From positions 1 to 23,382 of IMG/VR virus record IMGVR_UViG_3300034061_003527: a stretch of DNA of 23,382 nt, one strand, 5' to 3'. The translations under genes and the position numbers were made by a program. Shown here in pieces: positions 1 to 6,831 of the stretch (positions within the stretch are counted from its first letter, which is position 1; each line of letters starts with the position of its first letter). This DNA comes from a virus. The notes beneath the pieces are model-generated. The model did not search any database. It worked only from the letters and a program-made list of their open reading frames with translations, and was not told where the DNA came from.

Positions 1-5
1 AATGA

Positions 6-26
6 CTTGCTAGAATGGCACTTCTC
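6..26 (+). repeat. 21-bp dispersed element, copy A
   Basis: CTTGCTAGAA, then TGGCAC, then TTCTC. It is a full match to the nine-copy consensus CTTGCTAGAA-N6-TTCTC. It lies 12 bases before the start codon of the first plus-strand gene and reads in the same direction. AGAA and TTCT form a dyad around the six-base core. Its first 13 bases with flank (AATGACTTGCTAG) also occur at copy D. Function is not known. Confidence 0.85.
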
Positions 27-38
27 AAAAGGGGACAC

Positions 39-251
39 ATGAAACTCTCTGACCAAATCAAAGCCGAACAAGCCCGCATCCTCGCACAATTGCAAGACGC
101 GGCGACAGCGGCAGGATTGCCCATTGAGGACACCATGACCCTGCGCGGTCGCTACCAGGCGGCAGAGCTGTATCTTCAGCGCGTGCTTCAGATGGAACAG
201 GAATTAGAGGAGCTTCGCCAATTGGCAAAGCAGGCGGGACTTCTGCCTTAA
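39..251 (+). CDS. Small coiled-coil protein, unknown function (70 aa)
   Basis: A 70-residue protein that I do not recognise as a family. It is almost entirely predicted helix, and its C-terminal half (MEQELEELRQLAKQAG) is a short heptad-like coiled coil, so it may dimerise. I start it at the ATG at 39 rather than the upstream in-frame ATG at 15. AGGGGA sits at a good distance before 39, and the longer start would run through repeat element A. It is one of only two plus-strand genes and lies 75 bases upstream of the recombinase, separated by a hairpin, so the two are probably cotranscribed. It could be an accessory or regulatory partner of the recombinase, but only position suggests that. Confidence 0.7.
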   Translation: MKLSDQIKAEQARILAQLQDAATAAGLPIEDTMTLRGRYQAAELYLQRVLQMEQELEELRQLAKQAGLLP

Positions 252-259
252 AAATGCAA

Positions 260-289
260 AAGGCGCACTGTCGCCACACAGTACGCCTT
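260..289 (+). terminator. Hairpin between gene 1 and recombinase (attenuator-like)
   Basis: AAGGCGcACTGT (260-271) pairs with ACAGTaCGCCTT (278-289) around a six-base loop, giving a 12-bp stem with one C/A mismatch. The following bases are CCTTCCTTCG, so there is no clean U-tract. It could attenuate transcription into the recombinase or protect the mRNA end, rather than act as a full terminator. Confidence 0.5.
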
Positions 290-326
290 CCTTCGTCCAA
301 ACAACCATTATTCTAGAGGACTTGAC

Positions 327-1391
327 ATGCACAACTATAGCACACTCTCAAATATTTCCGCAAGCGCATGGCTCAATTACTACGATGTTCGCCGCGCCAC
401 TGGGGCAGTCATGGCGCATCTAGCCAGCCTCCCCTCTGCCGCCACCCCCGAAAAGCACACCGAGCGCGCCTATACACACGGTCTGCGCGCTTTCTTGGGT
501 TATATCGGTGATGCACAACCCTCTGCCGATGTGGTGCAGGCTTTCATCGCGCATTTGATGGGCAACGGCTTGAAGGCGTCCACCATCGCCAGCAAATACC
601 TTGCCCCCGTTCGCCTGTTCATTCAGGCATTGCTCGCCCAGCGTCCCGCCGTGCCGCTCGCTGAGCGCCTTTACTTGGATGACATGCGCGCCAGTCTTGA
701 GGACGCGCTGAAGGTCAAATCGCCTAAGCCATCCACCATCAGCAACCTAGCCCCCCTCTGGCGTGCCGAGTTTAAGCGACTCTCGCTGAAGGAAGTGCAG
801 GCGACGCTCCGCCAAATTGACCGTAGCACGCTGGCAGGCATGCGCGATTACGCCATGCTCCACGTTGCCTTTAGCACCGGCTTACGCATCGCCGAGCTTG
901 CCCGCATCACCCCGATCAACATCGCCCGTGAAGGCGACCTAGCCCTGATCACTGTCCGGGGTAAACGCGGTAATGTTGACCCCGTTCCCATCAGCACCAG
1001 CGCCTATGCCGATGTTCTAGCATGGATCAAAGCCTATAACGCCGTTGTGCCTGCGACGCATCAAATCCTAGGCGATACCCCCATCTGGCAACCCCTCGCC
1101 AAAGCAGGCAAAACCGCCCTCAAGCGCCTAGACCCCTGCAAGGGTATATCGCATCAGGCACTACGCTCAATCATCGCCAATCGCACCCAAGGAGCGCTTG
1201 GAGCAGACCGCCGTATCAGCGCTCACGATACCCGCCGCACTGCCGCCGCCATCGCCTATGATTCAGGCATGGGCATCGCTGAGATTCAAGCGCTACTGCG
1301 CCACAAAAACGCGGCAGTAACCTTGCACTACGTTGGCACGAAGCCCGACCACGCCAGCCACGCCCTCGGTCTGCGCGTCTCATTCGCCTAG
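327..1391 (+). CDS. Tyrosine recombinase / integrase, XerC-XerD-like (354 aa)
   Basis: A site-specific recombinase of the tyrosine family, which cuts and rejoins DNA through a 3'-phosphotyrosine. An N-terminal SAM-like core-binding domain spans about residues 35-130 (HTERAYTHGLRAFLGYI). The C-terminal catalytic domain has the whole active set: R187 in STGLR, K213 in RGKRGN, H300 and R303 in HDTRR, H326 in LLRHKN and Y335 in TLHYV. The length is typical of Xer and phage integrases. The start ATG at 327 has AGAGG seven bases upstream. It is followed by a strong hairpin terminator and faces the end of the minus-strand late genes. It could integrate the element, resolve multimers for the partition system, or act on the nine dispersed 21-bp elements. 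The sequence does not decide among these. Confidence 0.93.
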   Translation: MHNYSTLSNISASAWLNYYDVRRATGAVMAHLASLPSAATPEKHTERAYTHGLRAFLGYIGDAQPSADVVQAFIAHLMGNGLKASTIASKYLAPVRLFIQALLAQRPAVPLAERLYLDDMRASLEDALKVKSPKPSTISNLAPLWRAEFKRLSLKEVQATLRQIDRSTLAGMRDYAMLHVAFSTGLRIAELARITPINIAREGDLALITVRGKRGNVDPVPISTSAYADVLAWIKAYNAVVPATHQILGDTPIWQPLAKAGKTALKRLDPCKGISHQALRSIIANRTQGALGADRRISAHDTRRTAAAIAYDSGMGIAEIQALLRHKNAAVTLHYVGTKPDHASHALGLRVSFA

Positions 1392-1406
1392 CATCCCTCT
1401 CCCCCA

Positions 1407-1442
1407 AACAAAAACGCCGGCATTCCTGCTGGCGTTTTTGTT
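1407..1442. terminator. Strong bidirectional rho-independent terminator
   Basis: AACAAAAACGCCGGCA (1407-1422) pairs with TGCTGGCGTTTTTGTT (1427-1442) around a TTCC tetraloop. This is a 16-bp stem with one G-T wobble. The A-tract and U-tract are part of the stem, so it should stop transcription from the recombinase (plus) and from the late genes (minus). Confidence 0.9.
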
Positions 1443-1529
1443 CCCTGCGCTCCCTCTCAGCCTACGCTCGTCGCGCCTGCCTCCGTACTAGCAGAGATTA
1501 TCTGTGGTATAGGAGCGTTTGCGCTCACA

Positions 1530-1548
1530 CGGCAAGTTGCCGATTTTT
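1530..1548 (+). terminator. Second, weaker plus-strand terminator-like hairpin
   Basis: CGGC-AAGTT-GCCG followed by ATTTTT. The stem is only 4 bp (6 bp if the loop closes further), so it is a possible backup terminator for the recombinase transcript. The rest of the gap from 1443 to 1584 shows no gene. It would be a reasonable place for an attachment site next to the recombinase, but I see no tRNA-like core. Confidence 0.35.
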
Positions 1549-1584
1549 GCCACAGCTCACAACCTCTCGGTAAGATGCCCCGCG

Positions 1585-1605
1585 CAGAATCCCTATTCTA
1601 GCAAC
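1585..1605 (-). repeat. 21-bp dispersed element, copy B
   Basis: On the minus strand: GTTGCTAGAA, then TAGGGA, then TTCTG. It differs from the consensus at the first and last base. It overlaps the 3' end of the 101-aa gene, where TTG CTA GAA TAG encodes the last residues and the stop. It marks the left end of the late gene block. Confidence 0.75.
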
Positions 1606-1898
1606 TGATCACTCGGCTTTTTCGGGAAGGCTTCCGCGCTTGGCTTCGCTGGCGGCTGGCTCTCGCTCGCTGTCTGTTTCGGCATCTGGGAGCGCAGTTC
1701 GTTCAACGTTTCCGCGACCTTCAGCAACAGGTCGTCCAACTGCGTCGGGCTTTTCTGCACCGGCGCTTTCAGCGCTTCCAGCGTTTCCTTTACCTTGTTC
1801 GCTGGTATGCTCTGATGTAGCAACAGCGCTACTACTAGACCAGCTACCAAGCTCAAGATGTTTGTGACGACGTTCCAATCGATCATCTGTGCTTCCAT
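1593..1898 (-). CDS. Membrane-anchored small protein nested in the end of the upstream gene (101 aa)
   Basis: Residues about 9-27 (VVTNILSLVAGLVVALLLH) form one transmembrane segment. A helical, charged region follows (KVKETLEALKAPV, LDDLLLKVAETLNELRSQ), then a Pro/Ser/Lys-rich tail. GAGG sits six bases before the ATG at 1898. Most of the gene (1609-1898) overlaps the 283-aa gene in another frame. This frame reads like a natural protein, while the overlapping tail of the larger ORF is low in complexity. A TGA lies in this frame just before the ATG, so a one-base shift in the upstream gene would end it normally here. As the last gene of the late block it might be a lysis or envelope accessory protein, but no family is recognised. 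Confidence 0.65.
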   Translation of the reverse strand: MEAQMIDWNVVTNILSLVAGLVVALLLHQSIPANKVKETLEALKAPVQKSPTQLDDLLLKVAETLNELRSQMPKQTASESQPPAKPSAEAFPKKPSDQLLE

Positions 1899-2460
1899 CG
1901 TTCACCTCGCTCATATTCGCCAGCACCGCCTCAAAGATCGCTTGTAGCGACTTCTCAGCCCGCACTAGCTGTTCGTTTAATTCGTGCTGTGTGGTCAATA
2001 TGACCGATTCCGCCGTGCGCCGTTCCTGCTCGCGCTGTCTCAGCTCCAACAGGGCTTTGTTTTGGGCATCCACTCCAATGCTAATCGCGCCTAGCGCCTT
2101 CACCACCGGCTCAAACTGCCGCACAATCCCAACCTGATGCTCAGTCAGCATTAGCGAGATGTCAATCGGTAGCGCGTGAACGTCGCCCTGAATTTTAGCG
2201 ACGGCTCTGCTCTGCATCCCTAGCGCTTCAGCTTGCGCCATCACCAGCGTTTCGGTGCTGGTCGCTTTGGTGATCAGTGCCGCCAGCGCTTCGGTGTGCT
2301 GGTCGAACGCTTTGGTAAGCGACCCGAACAAGCTCAACGTCTTATCAAGGATTTTATTCTGCTGATTGTCGCCACTGTTGCGCCCGATCACCATCTGATA
2401 CAGCACAAACAGCGTTACCAATCCGATGCCTAAATCTTTGATGTCCGTCAAGCTCATCAT
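1609..2460 (-). CDS. Single-TM coiled-coil protein, unknown, with overlapping tail (283 aa)
   Basis: Residues 8-26 (KDLGIGLVTLFVLYQMVIG) form an N-terminal transmembrane segment. A long helical region follows, with coiled-coil character around 140-185 (LRQREQERRTAES, LNEQLVRAEKSLQAIFEAV). From about residue 195 the sequence becomes Ser/Gly/Glu/Arg-rich and overlaps the 101-aa gene in another frame. The ATG at 2460 follows TTAGGGACTG, seven bases after the tail tube stop, so it is in the same transcript. Membrane anchor plus coiled coil recalls holin- or Rz-type lysis proteins, but there is no sequence signature. Alternatively the true protein ends near 1905 and a frameshift has extended it over its neighbour. 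Confidence 0.7.
   Translation of the reverse strand: MMSLTDIKDLGIGLVTLFVLYQMVIGRNSGDNQQNKILDKTLSLFGSLTKAFDQHTEALAALITKATSTETLVMAQAEALGMQSRAVAKIQGDVHALPIDISLMLTEHQVGIVRQFEPVVKALGAISIGVDAQNKALLELRQREQERRTAESVILTTQHELNEQLVRAEKSLQAIFEAVLANMSEVNDGSTDDRLERRHKHLELGSWSSSSAVATSEHTSEQGKGNAGSAESAGAEKPDAVGRPVAEGRGNVERTALPDAETDSEREPAASEAKRGSLPEKAE
1625..1635. repeat. 11-bp near-palindrome GGAAGGCTTCC, copy 1
   Basis: An exact copy of a five-copy 11-mer (GGAAG/CTTCC arms around one G/C), with flanks CG and GC. It lies 20 bases to the right of 21-bp element B, within the overlapping gene pair. Confidence 0.6.
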
Positions 2461-2466
2461 CAGTCC

Positions 2467-2919
2467 CTAAATGACAAGGCTTTGAACAACTGCGCCATCG
2501 ACCAGCACCGTAACAGGCATGCCGACGATTTCCGCGCCGTTCCCAACATGATCCATCGGTGTGCTTCCCTGCGTGTAGCCAGAGAACTCGTACACGAATG
2601 ATCCCGTCAGCGCGTCAGGGGTCGTAACCTTGAAGAAGCGCTTGCCCGGCTTCCCAGATGCAGGAAATAGCCAAGCATTCAGCAAGGTCGCGCCTTTGGA
2701 AGCGCCAATCTCCGGCACAAACGTGAATTCAAACGTGGCGTCGCGTGTGCCTTCCGTGCGCTTTGCCCATTTCGTCCCTAGCGTGGTAAAGCTGCCCACG
2801 CCATTGTTGATCGTCAGCTTGGCGCTAACGACCTGATCACTGATGTCTGTTGCCGCTGGCGAGGCGGTACCCCACAAAACAATACCGTCACACTGCACAA
2901 TGAATCCGCTACTAGCCAT
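2467..2919 (-). CDS. Major tail tube protein (150 aa)
   Basis: Probably the tail tube protein that polymerises around the tape measure. It is short, beta-rich and glycine-rich (VVSAKLTINNGVGSFTTLGT, FEFTFVPEIG, FVYEFSGYTQG), of the size and texture of siphovirus tube proteins. It lies after the connector and probable tail terminator genes, as expected. The start ATG at 2919 has a strong AAGGAG seven bases upstream. Its segment GMPVTVL shares an identical 20-base stretch of DNA with the tail-tip gene near 8.0 kb. The assignment rests on size, composition and position, not on a diagnostic motif. Confidence 0.65.
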   Translation of the reverse strand: MASSGFIVQCDGIVLWGTASPAATDISDQVVSAKLTINNGVGSFTTLGTKWAKRTEGTRDATFEFTFVPEIGASKGATLLNAWLFPASGKPGKRFFKVTTPDALTGSFVYEFSGYTQGSTPMDHVGNGAEIVGMPVTVLVDGAVVQSLVI

Positions 2920-2946
2920 TTCTCAGCTCCTTAGCTATGTCCTCGC

Positions 2947-3135
2947 CTATTCAGGCGTCGGCTTGGGTTTGTCGTCGGCAGGCTCAATAAAGCCCTCTTG
3001 AATCAAGAAGCTCAGTGCATCGTCGTTGACGTGGGCGAAGAACTCAGCGCTCACCACCTCACCGGCTTCTTTTGTTTCGTTCGTCTGACTATGGATCAGG
3101 CGCATGTTCGCCAAATAGCTTTTAGCACGTTTCAC
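2947..3135 (-). CDS. Small tail-region protein, unknown (62 aa)
   Basis: A 62-residue charged protein with a helical C-terminal part (DDALSFLIQEGFIEPAD) and a Pro/Lys-rich end. It starts with GTG at 3135, which overlaps the TGA of the upstream gene as GTGA. A strong AAGGAG eight bases before the GTG supports this start and implies translational coupling. The position between the probable tail terminator and the tube gene suggests a minor structural or assembly protein. No family recognised. Confidence 0.65.
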   Translation of the reverse strand: MKRAKSYLANMRLIHSQTNETKEAGEVVSAEFFAHVNDDALSFLIQEGFIEPADDKPKPTPE

Positions 3136-3584
3136 TTGAAAATCTCCTTAATCACCAGCTCGCACTTCACGCCGAAATAGTCCTTGCCACTCTCGGCAGG
3201 ATACGAATAGATGCCCACGTCCATGCTCAGGTTCTCTATGATCGCGTCAGCGATCTTGCGCTGTGCGGCGATCACGCTCACATACGCCACCTGATAGCTG
3301 AGCAGATCATCCATATACGTTTCAATGCCCGCGCCTTGCGATGCCGCGCGCCATAGCAACAAGTCTACGACCCGCCACTGCATAGCGAAGCTCGCCCCCG
3401 CCATGCTGAAGCGTGCGCCCTCGCGCCCCTCGCTCGCATCGCTCAAAGGCGTCAGAATGCGAATGGGGAAGCTGGCAGGCTTCGACCGATACAGCGCCGG
3501 TGTCAGCCCTAGCACGCTCACCGCGCCCACCGTCACCGGTAGCGCCGCCAAAGCGTTGTAAATGTCCAGCAATCGGCTTGGCAT
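3132..3584 (-). CDS. Probable tail terminator / tail completion protein (150 aa)
   Basis: A 150-residue protein with an N-terminal helix (LLDIYNALAALPVTVG), a beta-rich middle (ASFAMQWRVVDLLLW) and a helical segment around residues 85-118. Size and position directly after the gp6-like connector and before the tail tube fit a tail terminator, which caps the tube and joins it to the head. It starts immediately after the connector stop (TAG then ATG), so it is coupled. Assignment is by position and general texture. A gp10-like candidate also exists at 11.1 kb. Confidence 0.55.
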   Translation of the reverse strand: MPSRLLDIYNALAALPVTVGAVSVLGLTPALYRSKPASFPIRILTPLSDASEGREGARFSMAGASFAMQWRVVDLLLWRAASQGAGIETYMDDLLSYQVAYVSVIAAQRKIADAIIENLSMDVGIYSYPAESGKDYFGVKCELVIKEIFK

Positions 3585-4154
3585 CTAAATCGCTTTCGAG
3601 TATCGTCTTACTGCCAAGCGATATGAGCTTGGCAGAGTAGCCGCTTGCAGGATTGTGCCATCAGGCGAGACCAGCGCGCGCTCCGATTCTGTAACGCTCT
3701 GCCGCTTCTGGAACAGGTAGCAAGTCGCCTCAACGCACGCCTGCACCACGTCATCCGGGGCGCTCGCGCTGTAACCCCACGTACCCGCCACGCTGATGCG
3801 CAATCCCGCCCGCGCATTAGCGCTCCAACGTGCGCCATCTGTGCGCACAATCGCCCAGTAGGGAGCAGTATCTTCTAGCAAGTCCCACAAGCTCGCTGTC
3901 AGCACCGTGCCGTTTGCATCCGTCAGCGTCGTAACGCTCAATAGGTCATGGCTCAAAACCAGCAATGCCCCATCTAGCGCCCGTTCGTCGAATGTTTTGG
4001 TCGCTGTCACAGATGAGAATGTGCGCCCAGTATCGCGTTCCAGCATCGCCTCAACGCGATTCAGCAAGTCCGTCAACAGCGTATCGTCGGCTGTCTCGCC
4101 CGCTAGCAATCCTTGGTATGCCCGCACTTGGGCGAGCGTCGCGTACTTTGGCAT
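3585..4154 (-). CDS. Head-tail connector, HK97 gp6-like (189 aa)
   Basis: An adaptor protein that forms the ring under the portal. The N-terminal region (YATLAQVRAYQGLLAGETADD, LLTDLLNRVEAMLERDTGR) matches the usual start of gp6-like connectors, in which a short helical bundle leads into a beta domain. The C-terminal half (VVQACVEATCYLFQKRQSV) is a helix seen in the same family. The ATG at 4154 is preferred over the in-frame GTG at 4157. It lies 29 bases after the capsid gene, the canonical order. Confidence 0.78.
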   Translation of the reverse strand: MPKYATLAQVRAYQGLLAGETADDTLLTDLLNRVEAMLERDTGRTFSSVTATKTFDERALDGALLVLSHDLLSVTTLTDANGTVLTASLWDLLEDTAPYWAIVRTDGARWSANARAGLRISVAGTWGYSASAPDDVVQACVEATCYLFQKRQSVTESERALVSPDGTILQAATLPSSYRLAVRRYSKAI

Positions 4155-4183
4155 CACATTCTCTCAGTCAGCTAATGCTCAGA

Positions 4184-5830
4184 TTAGAGTTGGCGCAGGT
4201 AGCGCGTGCCGTCAGCATTCACCACACGCCCGTCCATGCGCTTGGTGAACTTGAAGCCCACTTGGTCGTTTCCCGCATACAACTCGTCCAGACGTTGCAT
4301 CATCATGCCGCCGCCAAAGTCCATCACCCAATATGCCGCAGGGTCATAGAAACAGATCGTGCGTGCCGCCGCGGCGATGGTGGGCATGCCAGCCGCGGTG
4401 AACACCGGACGACCAAGGATGGTTGCGGGACGCTCTGAGAAGCCGGGCGACCACAAGTAGTCGTTCGTGCCAGCCGTGAACTTCAGCTTGCGGATGAACT
4501 GTTCAGTTGCCGGGTTCATCATCCACACCGCGTTCATGCGGTATTGTTCGGGCAGGCTGTAGTACAGATCGATGATTTCATCCGCCGTGATGAGCGTCGC
4601 GCTGGCGCACGTCACGCCCAAGGTCGCGCCCACGGTGATGCCCTGGGGTTGAGCAGTGCCGGTGCCGGTGAAGAACGCAGTGTTCTCCGTCAGCGTGAAG
4701 GCGTTCGCCGTGTCAGGGATCAGCACTTGGTTCATGATGTCAAAGCGGCTATCTGACGCCAGTTCCTGCGAGACCTGCACGATTTTGCCGTACTTGTACG
4801 GGGTGAAGGTCACGGTTGCGAACGCGGGATCTTGGTTGATCGGCAAAGCGCCTGCTTCAGCTACCAGCGTCGCCGCGATGCTGTTGGTCATGCCAGGCAC
4901 TTCCACGCTGTCGGTGCCACTGTACGCCACCACGCGAGCGCCCGACCGGCGCATGTCCGCCTGACGACTCAGGCGCAACACGATTTCGTCGTGCAACAGT
5001 GTCGGCACCAGTGCGCCGCCCACACCCGCGGAAGCCTCGCCCAATGCCTTCAACGCGCTTTTGTCGTTGTGGCGGGCATAGCTCTCAAACGCTTTAAGGT
5101 ACGATTGATCCTCGCTCACCGCAGTCACGGCGACAGGCGTCGCAGGGATGGCAGGTGCGCTTTTCATCGCCAATACCTCGGCTTGCAAATTTTCCAATTG
5201 TGCTTTCAATTCTTCAGTCATCAGATTGTCCTTGAGTTCTACTTCATCGGTCACAGGTTGATCAAGTGCAGGCGCTGGCACTGGTGCGCTTACCTGCACA
5301 GGCGCGGATTGCAAGTCCGCCTCTGCCTGTGCCTCTGGCTCGCCGCTCATGTCATCCATAAGCGCCTTGAGGCTCATCGCTTGCGTGCGTGGCTCTGCCG
5401 GGTTCGGGGTCAAAGTGGCGTCCAAGCCAAGATGCCAGCGCTTTACATGCTTGGCATTCCCAACTCGCTCGCGCTCCACCAGGTGAGGTGCAGTGCCGCT
5501 ACTCCATCCCAATTTGCCCGCCTTTGCCATTTGCCAGATGGCTTGTACGTATTGGTCGCGCAGATTCAGGTAGCCCTCAGCCCACACGCCCACGTCAGTC
5601 TTTTTCAGCGCCACTTCACCGATTGAGTACTGCACTTGTGGGTCACGAGCGTGTTGAAACCACACCGCGGACTTCTCAGCCGTACCAAAATCAGTATCAG
5701 CAGTAAAAAAATCACCGACTAAATCGGGCGCATCGGCAGTGCTGAACAGCACCAAATAGCCGCCAATCTTGCCTTCTTCGTCGAGAGACTTCACCGCATC
5801 GCCGCTCAATGTCACTATTTCATCTGGCAT
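4184..5830 (-). CDS. Fused prohead protease and HK97-type major capsid protein (548 aa)
   Basis: A single polypeptide that joins the maturation protease to the capsid subunit. Residues about 1-155 are an S78/U35-type prohead protease: H60 in WFQHARDP and the nucleophile serine in LGWSSGTAPH (S110 or S111). An acidic, Pro/Ala-rich linker (160-200) leads to a delta-like helical scaffold starting at residue 204 (MTEELKAQLENLQAEVLAMK). The HK97-fold capsid follows from about 235 to the end (GALVPTLLHDEIV, PDTANAFTLTENTAFFTG, WMMNPATEQFIRKLK). The ATG at 5830 lies nine bases after AAGGAG, so it is preferred over the GTG at 5836. A three-copy phage promoter (5860-5887) drives it. Fused protease-capsid genes are known in several siphoviruses. 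Confidence 0.92.
   Translation of the reverse strand: MPDEIVTLSGDAVKSLDEEGKIGGYLVLFSTADAPDLVGDFFTADTDFGTAEKSAVWFQHARDPQVQYSIGEVALKKTDVGVWAEGYLNLRDQYVQAIWQMAKAGKLGWSSGTAPHLVERERVGNAKHVKRWHLGLDATLTPNPAEPRTQAMSLKALMDDMSGEPEAQAEADLQSAPVQVSAPVPAPALDQPVTDEVELKDNLMTEELKAQLENLQAEVLAMKSAPAIPATPVAVTAVSEDQSYLKAFESYARHNDKSALKALGEASAGVGGALVPTLLHDEIVLRLSRQADMRRSGARVVAYSGTDSVEVPGMTNSIAATLVAEAGALPINQDPAFATVTFTPYKYGKIVQVSQELASDSRFDIMNQVLIPDTANAFTLTENTAFFTGTGTAQPQGITVGATLGVTCASATLITADEIIDLYYSLPEQYRMNAVWMMNPATEQFIRKLKFTAGTNDYLWSPGFSERPATILGRPVFTAAGMPTIAAAARTICFYDPAAYWVMDFGGGMMMQRLDELYAGNDQVGFKFTKRMDGRVVNADGTRYLRQL
5219..5233 (-). promoter_or_regulatory. Internal ribosome binding site within the protease-capsid gene
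   Basis: On the minus strand AAGGA-CAATCTG-ATG places a strong Shine-Dalgarno seven bases before an in-frame ATG (residue 204 of the fusion). It falls exactly where the scaffold helix begins. Initiation here would give a 345-aa scaffold-capsid without the protease. Not proven. Confidence 0.55.
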
Positions 5831-5859
5831 ACACACAAGCTCCTTGCCTCATCATAAAG

Positions 5860-5887
5860 CTATCATAGATAGCCTTTGATAACGAAC
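5860..5887 (-). promoter_or_regulatory. Phage promoter P1, upstream of capsid
   Basis: On the minus strand GTTCGTTATC (5878-5887), 11 bases, then ATGATAG (5860-5866). The same two boxes with identical spacing occur at 9777-9804 and 15298-15325. The spacing fits a sigma-70-like promoter, with the first box as -35 and TGATAG as -10. A perfect dyad GCTATC-ATA-GATAGC overlaps the -10 box of this copy only, which suggests an operator. Confidence 0.65.
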
Positions 5888-5903
5888 ATTCTACAAAGCC
5901 ATT

Positions 5904-6044
5904 TCAGCCACGCGGCAGGCTTAAAATCTCGTTTGCCTGCTCAGCCGTGATTCGCCCCTGATTCACCGCGGCGACAATCGCCGCAGTAATACGCTCAGTC
6001 GCCACGCGCCCCATCACCCACACGTTCCGCAATAGCTCGTACAT
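5904..6044 (-). CDS. XkdX family small phage protein (46 aa)
   Basis: A 46-residue protein that begins MYELLRNVWVMGRVATERI and ends with QGRITAEQANEILSL. This matches the short XkdX family found after tail-fibre genes in many siphoviruses: aromatic N-terminus, MG or similar turn, then a xITAEQxxEI helix. Its molecular role is unknown. The ATG at 6044 overlaps the TGA of the upstream gene by one base, and a run of six G lies just before it as Shine-Dalgarno. The promoter for the capsid gene begins 16 bases after its stop. Confidence 0.75.
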   Translation of the reverse strand: MYELLRNVWVMGRVATERITAAIVAAVNQGRITAEQANEILSLPRG

Positions 6045-6295
6045 CACATCCCCCCTAACAGCAGGTCTAGCATCGCCGCTTCCAGCGCCGCCATCCGTTC
6101 TTCTGCGTTCGGTTGCGCTTGTGCTGGCGCTTCCACATAGCTTGTCAAGAAGCTCTGCACTGCGCCATTCTGGGCATCGCTACAATGCACCGTCGTGCCG
6201 CTCGGTCCCACGCTCACCCCGCCAATCGCCACATTCGCCGCTTCTAACGCCGCGTGAAGCCGCGCCGCTTCATAAATCGTCTCGCTGTGAATCAT
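6044..6295 (-). CDS. Small tail-associated protein, unknown (83 aa)
   Basis: An 83-residue protein with an N-terminal helix (ETIYEAARLHAALEAANVAIG), a short beta hairpin region (VSVGPSGTTVHCSD) and an acidic C-terminal helix (AEERMAALEAAMLDLLLGG). I start at the ATG at 6295, which has GGAG eight bases upstream, rather than the TTG at 6301. Between a tail-fibre-like gene and xkdX this is the usual place for a small fibre or baseplate accessory protein. No family is recognised. Confidence 0.6.
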   Translation of the reverse strand: MIHSETIYEAARLHAALEAANVAIGGVSVGPSGTTVHCSDAQNGAVQSFLTSYVEAPAQAQPNAEERMAALEAAMLDLLLGGM

Positions 6296-6297
6296 GC

Positions 6298-6825
6298 TCA
6301 AATCTCCATCAAAATAAATTGCACTGTCGAAGCTTTGAAGCTAGCAGTTGAGTCCTGCGAAACGCGCGCCGGATTGGTGCCACTTGCCGTGCGGTATTGC
6401 AACTTAACGGTCTGCAATCCAACGCTCAATCCTGTCCAAAATCCGATGATACTCAAGGGGTAGGCTACAGAGTTAGCGTTAAATGTGACCACTGGGTTGG
6501 GCGTGGTGCTGGTATATGAGCGCGTCGCACCACACACTAAATCGTAATAGCTTGTCGAGTTGGCGTTACTTCCCATTAGCGAACACAACGCCAGCAATGT
6601 GCCATTCCCCCCCAACAATGTGATGTCGGCTTTCAGGTTGGTGGCGTCCACATCAACAAAAGTTGTGGATGTGGTGCTATACCCTGTCGCCGTGATTTCA
6701 TATTCCCGCCGCACAATCTGTTTGATAGATCCATGTAGCAGATTGTCCCGCACATTGCTATTCAGCATGGCGGCAGTCACTACCTCTGCCGCGCTCCATG
6801 TCCTCGGTGCTGTCCAAGCCATCAT
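6298..6825 (-). CDS. Tail-fibre-like structural protein (175 aa)
   Basis: The N-terminus (AWTAPRTWSAAEVVTAAMLNSNVRDNLL) belongs to a widespread phage structural family whose members begin with WTTPRTWVAGE-like motifs and are usually annotated as tail or receptor-binding proteins. The rest is Ser/Thr/Asn-rich and beta-like (YSTTSTTFVDVDATNLKAD), suitable for an exposed trimeric fibre or tip. Two ATGs in tandem (6825, 6822) could serve as start. It follows the tail-tip gene by six bases. It probably takes part in host recognition, which is inferred from the family and place. Confidence 0.65.
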   Translation of the reverse strand: MMAWTAPRTWSAAEVVTAAMLNSNVRDNLLHGSIKQIVRREYEITATGYSTTSTTFVDVDATNLKADITLLGGNGTLLALCSLMGSNANSTSYYDLVCGATRSYTSTTPNPVVTFNANSVAYPLSIIGFWTGLSVGLQTVKLQYRTASGTNPARVSQDSTASFKASTVQFILMEI

Positions 6826-6831
6826 TACCCC

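Noticed and set aside
1443-1584. A tRNA or attachment core next to the recombinase
   Set aside because: No cloverleaf, T-loop or clear repeat could be seen. Only a short hairpin with T-tract is present.
1-3500. Abundance of CTAG tetranucleotides
   Set aside because: I counted about 18 in the first 3.5 kb, close to random expectation for this composition. It only shows that CTAG is not avoided.
4832-5626. Plus-strand ORF of 264 codons opposite the capsid gene
   Set aside because: A shadow of the protease-capsid frame: no ribosome site, His/Arg/Cys-rich composition, no domain.
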